DNA of 64,000 bases from Atherix ibis (Eukaryota; Arthropoda; Insecta; Diptera; Athericidae), in assembly GCA_958298945.1 (NCBI GenBank), contig OY282605.1, positions 30,234,811 to 30,298,810 on the forward strand, written 5' to 3'. The position numbers and the translations under genes were made by a program. The first letter of the stretch is position 1; each line of letters begins with the position of its first letter. This document shows, piece after piece, positions 1-11,719 of this stretch. The notes beneath the pieces are model-generated. The model worked only from the letters and a program-made list of their open reading frames with translations, was not told the origin of the DNA and did not search any database.

Positions 1-118
1 AACTTTAAGAGATTTAAAAAACAATATCCATCAAGTAATAACCGAATTACAGTTCGAAATTTGCAAAAAAGGATCGAGTCCTGCAAGAAGTTTTACAGAA
101 ATAATTTGAAAAATTTTA

Positions 119-1311
119 TTATTTATTTATTATAGCAACATTTGAGTGTCCATCGGAAGCCACTACTTTTTCCCATCTTTGTGGCAATATATGGATTCCG
201 CGCCAAAAAAACTGCTCCGGTTTTTAGGCCAAGAATGAATCGAGCCAATTTTTGATGCCCTGTTCTGAAGTGAAGCGTATTCCGGTGAGCGCGTTTTGCA
301 TGGATCTAAACAAATGGTAGTCGGCTGGGGCAAGGTCTGGGCTATAAGGCGGTTGAGGCAAAACTTCCCAGCCACTATTTTCTAAATAATTTTTAACCGG
401 TCTTGCAACATGAGGCCGAGCGTTGTCATGATGAAAAATTATGGCTTCGTGTCTGGTCGCATATTCCGGGCGTTTTTCGGCCAATGCTCGCTTCAAACGG
501 ATTAATTGTGTTTGGTAGAGGTCTGGCCCGATTTCAATAGCTCATAATAGATCACACCCTTCTGATCCCACCAAATACAGAGCATTACCTTGGCGCCATG
601 GATATTTGGCTTTGGCGTTGATTTGGCTGGTTGGCCGGGCTTCACATTCGATTTTTTGCGCTTTGGGTAGTCGTAATGAATCCATTTTTCATCGCCAGTA
701 ATGATTCGATTCAAAAACGACTTCTTTTTTCTGCCGTTGAAGTAGCATTTCGGACATGCAAAATCGCCTTTCAACGTCTCTCGGCTTCAATTCATATGGG
801 ACCCAATTTCCTTGCTTTTGGATGAATCCTCCTGCTTTCAAACGTTTTGAAATGGCTGCTTGAGTGACTCTCAATAATTTGGAAATTTCTTCTTGAGTTC
901 GATAACAGTCTTCGTCGAGTAATGCTTCTAAATCTTCAAACTTTTTTGGCTGACCTGGTCGTTCTTTGTCTTCCGTGTCAAAATCACCACTTCTGAACCG
1001 CACAAACCATCTCTCGCACGTTGAAATCGATGGAACATATTCAGGTGAGCAATCGATGTGCTTCAGCTGCACTTTTTTTCAAATTGAAGAAGTAAATCAA
1101 CACTTCCCGCAAATGGGACTTTTTTGGTACGAAATTCGACATTTTTGAAGCAAAAAAACTTTGTTGTTTAAACTATTTCGTTCAATGACTAATCAAGAAT
1201 GAATGACAGATGTTTAACCTACAAAATGCCATATGAGTTATTATTAACAAAAACCATGTGTAAAAGTAATGCCATCTGTTGTCAATCCCGCATTTTTAAG
1301 TTATACACCAA
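119..1311 (-). mobile_element. mariner A, nearly full-length degraded copy (DD34D)
   Basis: Tc1/mariner transposase pseudogene read from an ATG at 1142 down to a stop at 119-121. In order: N-terminal helix-turn-helix region (STCERWFVRFRSGDFD, then VTQAAISKRLKA), the first catalytic Asp in [12 protein letters not shown], the second in FHHDNARPH and the third in SPDLAPADYHLF, then the usual end FFWRGIHILPQRWEKVVASDG. There are 34 residues between the last two Asp residues, so this is DD34D. It is broken by frame changes near 1040 and 745 and by in-frame stops near 498 and 220. The right end (about 1287-1311) resembles the C-family inverted repeat and is followed by TA. I could not find the matching left end; it may be lost or lie outside the window. 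Confidence 0.9.
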
Positions 1312-2528
1312 TAATTGAATAAAAAAATTTATTAAGCTTTAATTTAAAAGTGTATTTGGTTTGTCTTTTTAACAGTTTTTTGGATAACGCAATTTTTTTG
1401 TTACCCTCAAAAACAAGTAATTATTTAGTTGTGGAAATTTTTTTTTTATTATCAAAAACTGTCAGGCTATCAGAAATCTTAAATTTAATGAAAATAATTG
1501 TTTTTTAAATGTAATCTAAAGTAAGAAATTAAGTTGCTTAAATGAAAGTTAACGTAAAATGTAAAGTCAGTATTTGTTGATTAGTATTGAAGAAACGTTT
1601 ACTAACCAAGTCTGAGTATATAAATTTTTCGTTTTATTAATTTAAATATACAGAACTACTTAACGCTGATTATTCTGTATGTTAAAGTTTTATAAACTTT
1701 CAAATACGATAGAATCAGGATTTAAACATTGGAAAATGTTGCATTGAAAGTAATGCCTTAATGTAAATTATGACAGAATAGTGGCATGTCTTCTACTGGT
1801 TTAAGTTTATTATTGCATTATATTATATATAGCATTATAAGCGTACTGAGTTACTATTTGTGAATGTATTGTAGTTAATGGCGAAACTGTGAATATTAAG
1901 TTTTGAGCATTGTTATCAGCTGCGAGTCTCAAAACTCCTAGGCCCAATAGTAATCAGTCAAACCGTTAATAATTGAATTGAACACCAACGCGACTTTTCC
2001 TTACTCCAATTTTATTGTTTTACTTTTGCGACTAGGAAGGAAGTTTTAAGCTAAGAAGCTTACATTGTTACCGGAAACTTTCTTGTCACAAAACATCTAA
2101 CCACTTAACTACTAAGCTATACGGGAATATAGTAGAAAGACTGTCTAGAATAATGGTAAAGAATTGAAAGTTTGGTTACAGAAAATAATAGAAAAAACGC
2201 CAAAAACAACAAGCACTAAGAAAATATATCCTTTGTCCCAAGCGTTTAACTGGAAAACTTTCATCAGATAGTATCTAAGATTATATTGTTGAAAGTTTCG
2301 CCAACGTTGCAGCTGGTTGGATTTTACAATAGAAAAAGGACCAAACCTGCTTGCTGTTGGTAATCCGAAAATACTATATTCAGGAAGACACCATCATACC
2401 ATTTTCCTTTTATTCTATATTATTTGAAGGTATTTAAAAGTTCAGTACGTCCAAATATAGTTTCGGAATTAAAAACATTCTCCCTAAAGTTATCATTTTT
2501 AGAAAAGTACAGAAAATGGAAAAAGGGA
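1312..2528. other. AT-rich spacer without recognisable gene
   Basis: Homopolymer-rich A/T sequence. No reading frame here resembles a known family and I see no repeat structure. Confidence 0.5.
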
Positions 2529-2630
2529 ATTTCATTTGTATTTGTTTTCCACATATTTCTCTCTATTTAGATATTTTTGATTTCATTTGTATTTGTTTTC
2601 CACATATTTCTCTCTATTTAGATATTTTGC
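2529..2630. repeat. 51-bp direct tandem duplication (two copies)
   Basis: Two almost identical 51-bp units run head to tail, starting at 2529 and 2580. Because 51 is a multiple of three, a short forward frame (2516-2707) carries a duplicated 17-residue block containing FICICFPHISLYLDI. That frame is probably fortuitous. The near identity suggests a young duplication. Confidence 0.9.
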
Positions 2631-4897
2631 TTTCGATAGTATCACAATTAAAACTCACATTCGTTTCGATTGATGCAGGAATAGAAACATTGCTATGGCA
2701 GGGGTAAGGTTGGGAGTTTGAATAGCACACGTTGATGTGTACTTGTATAAAAATTGCACAAGAGCAGGATTTAAATCCAAAATCCTGAATTCTTCTATAG
2801 TATTCGGTGTATGTTATTGTAGTAATTTGAACCTGATTCGGGAGATTTAATAGAGGAACTGGGTAAGATACATTTGGACGATATGAAAACTATCAAGATT
2901 GAAACGAGGATTAGATAAATGGTTGAAATGGGTATCGAAATAAGACTGTTTCAAGTAGAGACTGTATCACTTCTCTGATTTGGGGGTGGATAAGGATTTC
3001 TCAATTTATTCAAATTGATCCTTGTATCGTCTAATTTCAATTTTCTACCATTTCAAATAGTGTTCAGCATGAATGAATGAGTTGATATTCAGCAGCAGAT
3101 TTCTATCATACACAAAAAAAAAATGGGGAGTATATGAACAACTATCGAACAATAAAAAAAAAATATACAAATGACTTTTTAGAAAATCTCAATAGTGCGA
3201 AACGAAAAGTGTACTTTTTCACATTTAAGGAGATACTAGTGATAGTAGCTTTTTTCACATTTATGCTGTTGCAGTTCAGAAAATATTGTACAAAATATTC
3301 ATCACTCCATATTCTCATATCTATACAGAAATTTTAGGCATTCATTAGAAATTCAATTGAATTTTTCTAAAAATGAGAATTTCATAAAAATGCACTAGCA
3401 TAAAAGTAGATAAAGTAATTTTTATTAAAAAAATATAAATATTTTTTTACTTTAAAATGTGCATTAGTGAAAAGATTTTAATAATACAATACAAAATTTT
3501 TCCTAAAAACCGATTATTTTTTTGTTGAATAAAAGCTTTCGCTTAATTTCAAGTTAATGGGTGGATTATTACTTTCAATAGGAGATTTTTTAACTACGTG
3601 TATGTATCGTTTTATGTACTAGATTTCTATAGTACATTTTACAAATATTTTTAAATTTTTTTATTTTATAAATTATACATTGAAAAAATATTCTTTACTA
3701 TTTCTATTTAGTTAAAGTTACTATTTTTAGATACTTTTACTGAAGTATCTACAGTTTCTCGTATAAAAATTGCAGCAATTTTTTTTTTTAAACTATTTCC
3801 AAAAAGTTAGTATAATTTTTGTATTTATTATAATAAAAATAAAAAAGAATATATAATAAATATTTTTATTAGCAAAAATTTTTAAAAAAGAAATTTACAG
3901 AAAATTCAACTTTTCGAATTATAAGAAACCAATTCAATCAAAAGTTTATCTACAATAAAAAGGAAGAAATTCTATTTTAACAATACTTAAATAATATTGA
4001 AAAGATCCTGTTCAAATAATAATCAAAAGTATTTACATATTCCAAGTTTGATTCGAAGAAATTTTCACCCGTTTACCAATATTTATTCTTTAGTATCTAA
4101 TCTTAGACCATTTTCGAATAAATACAATTCGAAATTGCCAATTTTATTGAAATAAATTATAATTTAACAAAAAACCTTTTAAAATATTTTGGTATTTTTT
4201 TATAATTTATTCAAATATTTAGTCAAAAGTTAACTATGAAATTTCTAGAATTTGGAAAATTTGCTATTATCCTTGAATAAGATAAATGTTTATTAATAAT
4301 TTTGCTCTTTTGGAATTATTTTTTATATAATTATATTATATATATACACCATATAGAAGTTATATTTATTATATTTATATGATATAATATTTCATCTTAT
4401 ATAAATATATATAAAATTAAAATATGAATAGATAGATGAAATATGTAAGATGAAATTTTTATGAATGCGTTCATAGGTACAATGAGGCTATCTGTATTTC
4501 GATGGAAGGTGAATTTATACAACGAGTAAAAGAACATCCAGTAAATTTTTGGTTTTACTAAAAATAAAAACAGATACAAGCGCTCTTATGGTTATTATAT
4601 TTCCTTTGGTCTATTTATTAAATATATAAAACAGAATTCTTTATGTAGCCTTGTGTAGGATAGGATGTTTTTCTTCATTTGTTATCATTCTAGATAAATT
4701 TTGATTAAATTCTTGAGGCATAAATTTATCCCTTCAATAAATGATTTATCTTCCTTTGTTAATTTATTTTTATTTTTATTTCTATGAAATACTTTTGGCT
4801 TCTTTTTAAATTAAAGAATTAGTGATGTTTTAAGATTTTTTATTTATTACATTTGATTTTTTAATGCAAATGCTTATAAAAGCTTTGGTAGATATTT
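2631..4897. other. AT-rich spacer without recognisable gene
   Basis: Very A/T-rich with many homopolymer runs. Short open frames (for example 3134-3337 forward and 4397-4579 reverse) consist of low-complexity Phe/Ile/Lys/Leu residues and look random. Confidence 0.5.
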
Positions 4898-4919
4898 AAT
4901 AATAATAATAATAATAATA
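4898..4919. repeat. (AAT)n microsatellite
   Basis: About seven uninterrupted AAT/ATA triplets. Confidence 0.9.
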
Positions 4920-5199
4920 TAAAGAGGATAGCAGGAGATATATAGTCTCCAAACCACTTCGAATAATAAGTTTTTTTTGTGGTGAATAACCCTAAATCAG
5001 ATAATAGTAATATTGAGGCTTTTAGCGAATCTCAATATCATATTTTTTGCTTTAGGATGCCAAAGTCTCATCGGAATAAAAAACAGCAGATTTTTGTGTC
5101 ACATTTTATTAAGAGTTTAAGGACTTTTGCCACTATTTTTTTTAGAAAAAAATTGAAATTTTTTTATAGTGATTCATACCCAGAAAATCACCGTGTGAG

Positions 5200-5790
5200 C
5201 TTTTGATCCGGTTTTCCCAGGACCCTATAATGGACCCCAGATGAACTTTTGAGTAGGCAGAAAAGAGCTCCGGTCCAATGGTGGACCAAAATACCTTTTG
5301 TCAAGATTTTCTTCTAGTTCGTTACCCTCATAACCTTGCACCCAGGACAAAATTTATCTAGCCAGTTGAATAATGGCTGTGACGATATTCTAAACTAGCT
5401 CTGATTAGACATCAGATGAGACAAGAGCTTTCAATGTAGCTACGATGTATGAGATGATGTAGATATTTGTGTTATGTACGATACCGTCTCTAGTACAAAG
5501 CTCAATGGCATGTATTTCTGCCTGAAGAAATGCATAAGGATTAACCAAGGGCCTTAGATAGATGGTTATAAGGTCCCACTATACCCACCACAATACCCAC
5601 ATCCATTTTAGAACCATCTATATAAAATACAAGGGCCCCTTCTTCGAGTGAAATGGATTGAATATTTTGGAACACATTATTTGCATGGTCTACAGCCCAA
5701 GATGACCCGGCTACCAGAGCTCAGCAATCTCTGGTGAATTTATGATTAACTTACAAGCTTTATTAACAGCAACCTTGTCAGAAGGCAGGG
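5200..5790 (-). mobile_element. non-LTR retrotransposon fragment, RNase H domain
   Basis: On the minus strand, broken frames spell the landmarks of a non-LTR RNase H domain: an Asp-Gly-Ser-Lys motif in FYIDGSKMD (about 5595-5620), then FLQAEIHAIELCTR (about 5490-5530), then LSWVQGYEGNE (about 5330-5360), which matches the WVPGHxGxxGNE block. RNase H domains of this kind sit at the end of pol in I-, R1- and LOA-like elements. Frames change several times, so it is a dead fragment. Its composition is more G/C-rich than the flanks. No target duplication was found. Confidence 0.75.
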
Positions 5791-6729
5791 GCTCGGCCCA
5801 AAAAAACTGATTTTGGTTTAGTTTTTTGTTTAGAAATCATTGAATTCTCACGAGTAGCTCGGGAAAGGATGGTTACCTATGCCAGAACCCAGAATAATAA
5901 AAGAAGGTTAAATCAAAGCGGCGGTTGCATACTAACTACTTAGAATCCCCATTGCCATGTAGCGCTCGGCGTACGCTATTCCAACTTGGCTTGGGACGGC
6001 TGTCGTTAGCCTGTATCTAAGCTATAGTACATCACCATGACTCCTCTCATGTCATCTGCGCTCACGTGGTTCGGTATCCTCTGCATTTACGGGGGATCAC
6101 CCCATACAATTTAACCCCCTGCAGTTAAAATATTTATGGTAGATATTTATAATAAACGAATTTTTCTACATATTTAAGAAAATTACTCTTAGCGCATAAT
6201 TGGTTTACCAAAATTTTTAGGCTTAGTTATTTTTAAGTGGTGTATATTTTTAAATAATTATTGGGAGGGGAAAGAAAATTAAGTAAACATCAACGGGTCA
6301 AGCAAAGTCCGAAAAGGAAATCATTCATTGAAGAGGTGAAAAGGAAGAGAATACGCCAAATTTCTTCTAGCAATTTTCGAGGGAGTCTTTTAGGGCTGGT
6401 CTACCAAGAAAGAAGAAAACTAAGAAACTTCGGCGCCAATGAACTCAAAATACCAAAGCAACTCAGATTATTATGTTATGTCCCAATGAGCCAAATTTTA
6501 TTAATAAAAATATTGATAGTAAATAATCTGACCCTTATTTTTTTTTAAATTATTTTTTTATTCATAGTCGGCGTTTGGTACGTCCGGTACTATGCACGAG
6601 TATCTGCAGTGTAATAGGGAATATCTTAGATAGGAGAAGCTGTCAAAAAGTTGATGTCATATTTCAACACACTGCAATAAAGAGACTCTACCAAGCACAA
6701 AAGTACTATCTCAAAAACGTCTTCTTGGG
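5791..6729. other. spacer with one unrecognised short frame
   Basis: Holds a forward frame at 6261-6548 (95 codons, basic N-terminal half starting MGGERKLSKHQRVKQ) that I do not recognise. It has no visible neighbour, splice context or family motif and is most likely fortuitous or transposon debris. The stretch 5930-6120 is G/C-richer and may be more of the upstream part of the non-LTR fragment, but I cannot place it. Confidence 0.3.
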
Positions 6730-6912
6730 GGATTTTTGAATCCTTGAAATTAGCTGCATGCGTCAGAGCATTGCGTCAAATTAGCTGCATTGGTTTAAGA
6801 CTTTTACAGCACCAGTAAAGTAGCAGTAAAAGGCTTACTGGTGTGTTCACTGGTGCTGTAACGCAGTAGTAAAGCAGCAAATCTGATGCATGCAGGCAAT
6901 TTGACGGATGCG
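6730..6912. repeat. degenerate fold-back repeat
   Basis: An inverted repeat is centred near 6832: TTACAGCACCAGT at 6804-6816 pairs exactly with 6849-6861. Outside it, GCTGCATGCGTCAGAG (about 6753) is imperfectly mirrored by the sequence around 6885-6900. The layout resembles a small MITE or fold-back element. I saw no clear target duplication. Confidence 0.5.
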
Positions 6913-7149
6913 GACTTGTAATTTTTAAAAAAGTCTCCAAGAGCCTGTATAGCTTTACTATTTCGGTCTGGTACAATATTAGACGACAAGAAAAATAGTA
7001 ATCTTTGTCTTCTTTTTATTGTGAATAAGCTTTAATTTCACATAATAAACAAAATCGCCTGTAATTATAGTTTTATATGTTCAATTTATTTCCTTAAACA
7101 TATATAATATCGCTGACACTATTATAATCCAAGATGGAGAACCAAATTA

Positions 7150-7398
7150 CATAACGTGGGTCCTATAGCGCAGTGGTTAGCGTGCTAGATATTCGGATAA
7201 CGTGACGAGGCATGGTTCCGTTCTAATTACTAAAAAGCACTTTACTCTCCATTTTGAAAAAGCCATCAGCTATCAACAATATAGAAATATCAATACCAGG
7301 TTTCGGAAGAGTAAACACCTGAATTAGTCAAAGACAACAACCCACAATAAAAATAATGGTGGCACATTCTACTTGAAGAAAGATGTTAAAAAAAAAAC
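7150..7398 (+). mobile_element. SINE-like unit with tRNA-derived head
   Basis: TAGCGCAGTGG at 7166-7176 fits the polymerase III A box of tRNA-derived SINEs, and GGTTCCGTTCT at about 7214 is a damaged B box at roughly the right distance. The unit continues as non-tRNA sequence and ends in a run of about ten A at 7389-7398. Head, body and A-tail together suggest a SINE of about 240 bp. It is not a plausible functional tRNA because the T arm and anticodon stem do not pair well. Confidence 0.45.
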
Positions 7399-7659
7399 CA
7401 TTTTGAGTTTCAGGGGTCTTTGCTATAAGTCACGTGTTTATTCATATTAAATTTGTCTTATAGTGGTTCAGCAAAATGACTGTGGTGGCATTACAAAATA
7501 TATGCAAGATTCTCTAACTCTCCATGTTACCCTATGTGGAATATAGTTTGGAACGCGTAGTCCCAACTTTCAAGAATGGAGCTGCAGAAAAGCTATAGAA
7601 ACATGCTTGAGATTAAGGCCATAGACAAATTATAGAACCATTCTTGAGAAGGTTTTTTT

Positions 7660-7960
7660 GAGGTATAAACTTGGATAATTTAAATGATCAACAAAATAAT
7701 GTGTCATGTCAGAAATCCTTATTAACAATGAAGTGGTTTCGTAAGAAATCTCTAAAGCTAATTGACTAGTCTGTACAGTCTCCAGACCTTAATTCAATAG
7801 AGTAATTTAAAGTTTTATTAAAATGAAGCATAAAAAATATCCTTATTATCTATAAACAATTTTTTAAGTCTTAGTAGCAAAAATAACCGGTGAAACTATT
7901 GAAAACTGTTGGCGAGTTTTCCTTATACTTCCAGGAATAGTCGCCATTATGAAGAGTAAC
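7660..7960 (+). mobile_element. Tc1-like transposase C-terminal remnant (DD34E type)
   Basis: Forward frames around 7735-7815 read MKWFRKKSLKLID followed by SPDLNSIE. This is the end of the Tc1 catalytic domain, where the last E is the third acidic residue. The segment before it (NNVSCQKS) sits where the second Asp block should be but lacks the Asp. Several stops interrupt the frame. No terminal repeats could be assigned. It is the only clear Tc1-type (rather than mariner-type) remnant in the window. Confidence 0.65.
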
Positions 7961-9747
7961 AAACATATAGTATTTAATAGATAACAAAAATTTCTTTTAA
8001 AAATATCCTTGAAAAATAAATATTATTATGTGACAAGATGGTATTATATTTCTTATATAAGAAGACCAAGAAAATTAGAAAAGATTATCTAATTTGTGCT
8101 GCAGGAAGGAATCATGGCAATAGTAGAATAATTATTCTAATAAAATTTATAAAATAAAATGGCAAACTTTATGCTATAAAAATTTTATACTTTAATCGTA
8201 TATATTTTTGAGAACTTCTAAATGTTAGATTTATACTTTTTAAATTATATAATGGATAATTCTTAATTGTTAACTAAACTAATTTTGTTCATTTTAGGTT
8301 TGTAGCTTAAACATCATGCTATAATTTGAATACCAAAATAAGAATTTAGACTAACTGAAAAAAGTTTCTGACATATTTAATTTTTTAATAAAATCCCTAA
8401 GAACTTTTCAGATCTCAGACCAGATATATTTTATTTATTTAAGTTACCAAATATGCCACTAAATAAAAGCTTTCTTATAAACAATTTTTATTTTTTCATA
8501 TTTATACATATTATATATAGACGATTAAATAAGAAATGAAGATTATCAACTTATAGAATAAATTTTCTACTTATTTTAAGAACTTATACTTGACAGACTA
8601 GAAAGGACAAATTGAAAAATTTTGTAAAATAAAGTTCTCTTTTTTTTATTAATTTTTTTTTATTATTAAAAAAGAACCTTTTCTGAAAAGATATATTTTT
8701 TTTGCAAAGTAAATATTTGTTGTTTTTTTTGTGAATTCCTTTTTTTTTTGATGAATAAATTATGACATTAATGGAAATATTTTCTTTTGAAAAGTTTTTA
8801 AAAGGAAAATCCACATTTTGATTGATTACCAAAAAAAAAAATGGCAGTACTCTTATTTATGTGTAGATTTTTAAAATGCCATTTATGTTCAACTTAAGAC
8901 TGGTATCAATGTTTATAAAAAGAAAAATAAAAATAATAAAGAAGAAAAAAATACGATATAAAAAACTTTATAAAAATATTTTCTAATTTAATATTTAAGA
9001 AAAGAGAATATTTAATATGAAAAAGAGTATTTTTTACTCTTCTATGATTTATCCACAAATTAATTGTTTTCCAAAAAAATGTTGCACATTTCATGTAATG
9101 ATTCTAATAATAAAAACAATATTTTTATTCAGGTGTCAATTAAAGTTTTATTTATAAAATTACAAAAGAAAAACATTGTATTCAAAAATTTGTGTGCGTA
9201 CTTTTATCTGAGACGGTCTGTTAAATTGCTTTTTGTTTGGAAAATTTTTATGATCATCGAAAAATTAGTAGATGAAATTTGATTTAAATAACAGCTAATC
9301 AATATGAAACTTTACTTATCAAACAACATCTTATTTTATATGAAAGAAGAAACATCAATCAACATTTTCACTCAAAGTTGTCTAGTGCTCGATTTAATAC
9401 TACTTCTTAACATTTAATTATATCATTCTAAGAATAGGACTCAACTGATAGTAGAGCATGAAAATTATTTAAGTTTTTTGCCAATAAAGATTCTTTTTTA
9501 TACTTTTCTTCAAATATTGTACAATATTTTTTTTTGTGTTTTGCATCTTTAAATCGTCCAAAATTTCCACGAATTTAACTAACTCAATTTTGAGGGTGAA
9601 AAAAATATTTACAAAGAAGTGAGAAAATTATCTTATTTGTAAGAGATTTTCCTTTACTCCTTAAAACCATCTGAAATTAAAAATATGGTTATCAATTTTT
9701 CTCATATAATGCTGCTTTCAGATCTACAGGATCTTCAGAATATTATA
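7961..9747. other. AT-rich spacer without recognisable gene
   Basis: Poly-A/T-rich. Frames at 8584-8832, 8906-9094 and 9064-9282 are Lys/Phe/Asn-rich and low in complexity, so I do not call them genes. Confidence 0.5.
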
Positions 9748-9780
9748 TTTTCATTTACAATGGAAGCGTTCCTTGACATA
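9748..9780 (+). repeat. 33-bp direct repeat, left copy, flanking mariner B1
   Basis: Identical over 33 bp to 10523-10555. It ends two bases before the inverted repeat of mariner B1. Mariners normally duplicate only TA, so the length is unexpected. Confidence 0.95.
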
Positions 9781-9782
9781 TA

Positions 9783-10520
9783 CGAAGTCTGTTCAAAAAG
9801 TATCGCGAATTTTGAATTTCCGCGGATTACGCATATTCGATTTTGGATTTTTTTATGGCGTAATTTTGATACTCATGTCTCTCACTTATTATGCTGATAA
9901 GTTCCGCCATTTTGAATGTTCAGTTAATTTTTGACAGCTGCTTTGCTTGCACGTGTTTTGGCTCGTCTTCGATTTTTGCCCATTCCAAAAAGTGGATCAA
10001 AGAATCTGTATCAAATTTTGTGTGAAGAACTCATGCAAGGGTGGGGTGTACTTTTCTTGTTATAGGGTAGAACGGTCATTAAGGAACATTACCAACTTGC
10101 AGGGGTTGCGCGAAGCAATCCGCCAGAAACGCCAGGATTTGTGGAAGAACAAAAATTGGCTTTTGCACCATGATAACTCCCCTCCCCAAGCATCGTTGCT
10201 TGTGCGCGAAGTTTTTTGCCTAAACAACACACTAATAATGCCACCAGATCTTGGCTACCGTATTTCCAAGATCTGGTCCCCTGTAACTATTTCTTGTGAA
10301 AGGACGACGCTACGCTACAATTGAGGAGATAAAGATGGCATCGAAGGAGGAGCTGAACAAGATCATAAAAAATAATTTTCTGAAGTGCTTCGAGAATTGG
10401 AAAAAACGTTGGCACAAGTGTATAATATTATACTTTGAAGGGGACAAAATAGATTTTCATCAATAAAAAAATAATTTTTGAAAAAACACAAAATTTGCGA
10501 TACTTTTTGAACAGACCTCG
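9783..10520 (+). mobile_element. mariner B1, internally deleted copy
   Basis: Bounded by inverted repeats of the B family (consensus CGAGGTCTGTTCAAAAAGT); the left TA is at 9781-9782 and the right one reads TG. After the 5' leader the transposase starts MDQRICIKFCVKN, then jumps directly to the late catalytic region: a damaged stretch before TNLQGLREAIRQKRQDLWKN, then HHDNSPPQASLLV with the second Asp. The first catalytic Asp and the rest of the DNA-binding region are deleted, and the third-Asp block is damaged (MPPDLGYR in place of the usual PPYSPDLAPCDFF). The end resembles the family's GDYFEGDKIDIHE tail. Of the five B copies, only this one retains the transposase start in its coding context. 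Confidence 0.9.
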
Positions 10521-10522
10521 TG

Positions 10523-10555
10523 TTTTCATTTACAATGGAAGCGTTCCTTGACATA
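10523..10555 (+). repeat. 33-bp direct repeat, right copy, between mariners B1 and C1
   Basis: Exact copy of 9748-9780. Its last two bases (TA, 10554-10555) are the insertion target of mariner C1, which starts at 10556. B1 therefore sits between the two copies and C1 interrupts what follows the second one. Confidence 0.95.
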
Positions 10556-11719
10556 CCAGGTGTATAAACTTAAATCCGCTTTTTTTTAGACAAAAAAACA
10601 AATATTCAAAGTATTTGCCCTCGCTAGCTGCACATTTTTCCTATCTCTCGGGCAATACCACTCCAAAAAAATTCCTTCTCTTTCGAGGCAAACCACTCAT
10701 CAAGCCATTTTCGGACGTCTTCGTAAGAATCGAAGTGCTGCTCAGCTAGCGCATGGCCCATCGACGAAAACAGGTAGTAGTCGGAAGGGACCAGGTTTGT
10801 GAATAAGCGGGGTGGGGTAGCACCTCTCAGTTGAGTGTCTCCAAGTAGTTTCGGACCATTTTTGACATGTGCGATGGTGCGTTGCCGTGGAAGAAAATCA
10901 GCTTGTTTTGTCTTTGTTGATAATCCGTCCTTTTTTCACGCATAACACGGTGTAATTTGATCAGTTGTTGGTGGTAGCGGTGGGCATTGATAGTTTCACC
11001 AAATTTCAACATCTCTTAGTAGACGATGATACCCTGCTGATCTTACCAAACGCACAGCATCGTCTTCCGTCCGAAGCGATTTAGTCTTGGGGAAGATGTT
11101 GATGGTTGGCCGAGATCAACCCACCCTGTCGCAATCCGATGTAGCAACGACTTTATTTTTTGTCTGGCGAGCAAGATTCCGCATGTGTTTTGGCGTCGCT
11201 CCATCTGCCTACCGTTCAATTCAGTCGGCACCCATTTTCCGATCTTTTCAATCTTCCCCATAGCACGCAGATGCTTGGAAATGGCTGGTTGAGTAACACC
11301 CAATTACTCCGCGAGCATTTTTTGTGATTGGGTATCGTCTTCGTCCAAAAGAGCCTCCAATTGATGGTCCTCAACCTTCCTAGGCCGATTTTCACGCTTC
11401 TTGTTCCACAAGTCAAAATTGCCGTCTTTGCACCAATGAAACCAATCTCGGCACATTGTTTCCGATAAAGCACTGTCACCATAGGCCTCCATAAGCATTC
11501 GATGCGATTCGGCAGCCAATTTCTTCAAATTGAAGCAGAAAAGCAGAGCTTCCCGCATATGCTCTTTTTCTAGCACGAAACCAGGCATGATTACCAAAGG
11601 AAAAATGTATGTTGTTGTACGAAATTGCTGACAATGTGCACTGATTATGAATTGCTGACAATGAGATGCTCAATCACGCCATCTATGACCAAACAGCGGA
11701 TTTAAGCTTATATACCTGG
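10556..11719 (-). mobile_element. mariner C1, 1164 bp, degraded
   Basis: Inverted repeats CCAGGTGTATAAACTTAAAT (left) and its near-complement at the right end; left TA at 10554-10555, right site TG. The transposase runs leftward from about 11590: FNLKKLAAESHRMLMEAYGDS, DDTQSQKMLAE, then an in-frame stop (TAA where copy C2 has CAA), then LGVTQPAISKHLRAMGKI. A deletion after LLHRIATG removes the first catalytic Asp block (DEKW in C2), and the second Asp is Gly (FFHGNAPSH). Two catalytic residues are lost, so the copy is dead. The third-Asp block (PSDYYLF) survives in another frame. Confidence 0.92.

Noticed and set aside
163..375. Open frame on the minus strand starting MAGKFCLNRLIAQ
   Set aside because: Its beginning is a shadow of the mariner A gene; only its end (RGIHILPQ region, in another frame) belongs to the transposase.
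2516..2707. Repeat-containing secreted-like peptide (FICICFPHISLYLDI twice)
   Set aside because: The frame survives only because the tandem unit is 51 bp; flanking sequence gives no coding support.
7158..7230. Functional tRNA gene
   Set aside because: The A box is good but the T arm and anticodon stem do not pair and the B box is damaged; the A-tail downstream suggests a SINE.
8584..9282. Small genes in overlapping frames
   Set aside because: The translations are Lys/Phe/Asn-rich and of low complexity, as expected by chance in poly-A/T DNA.
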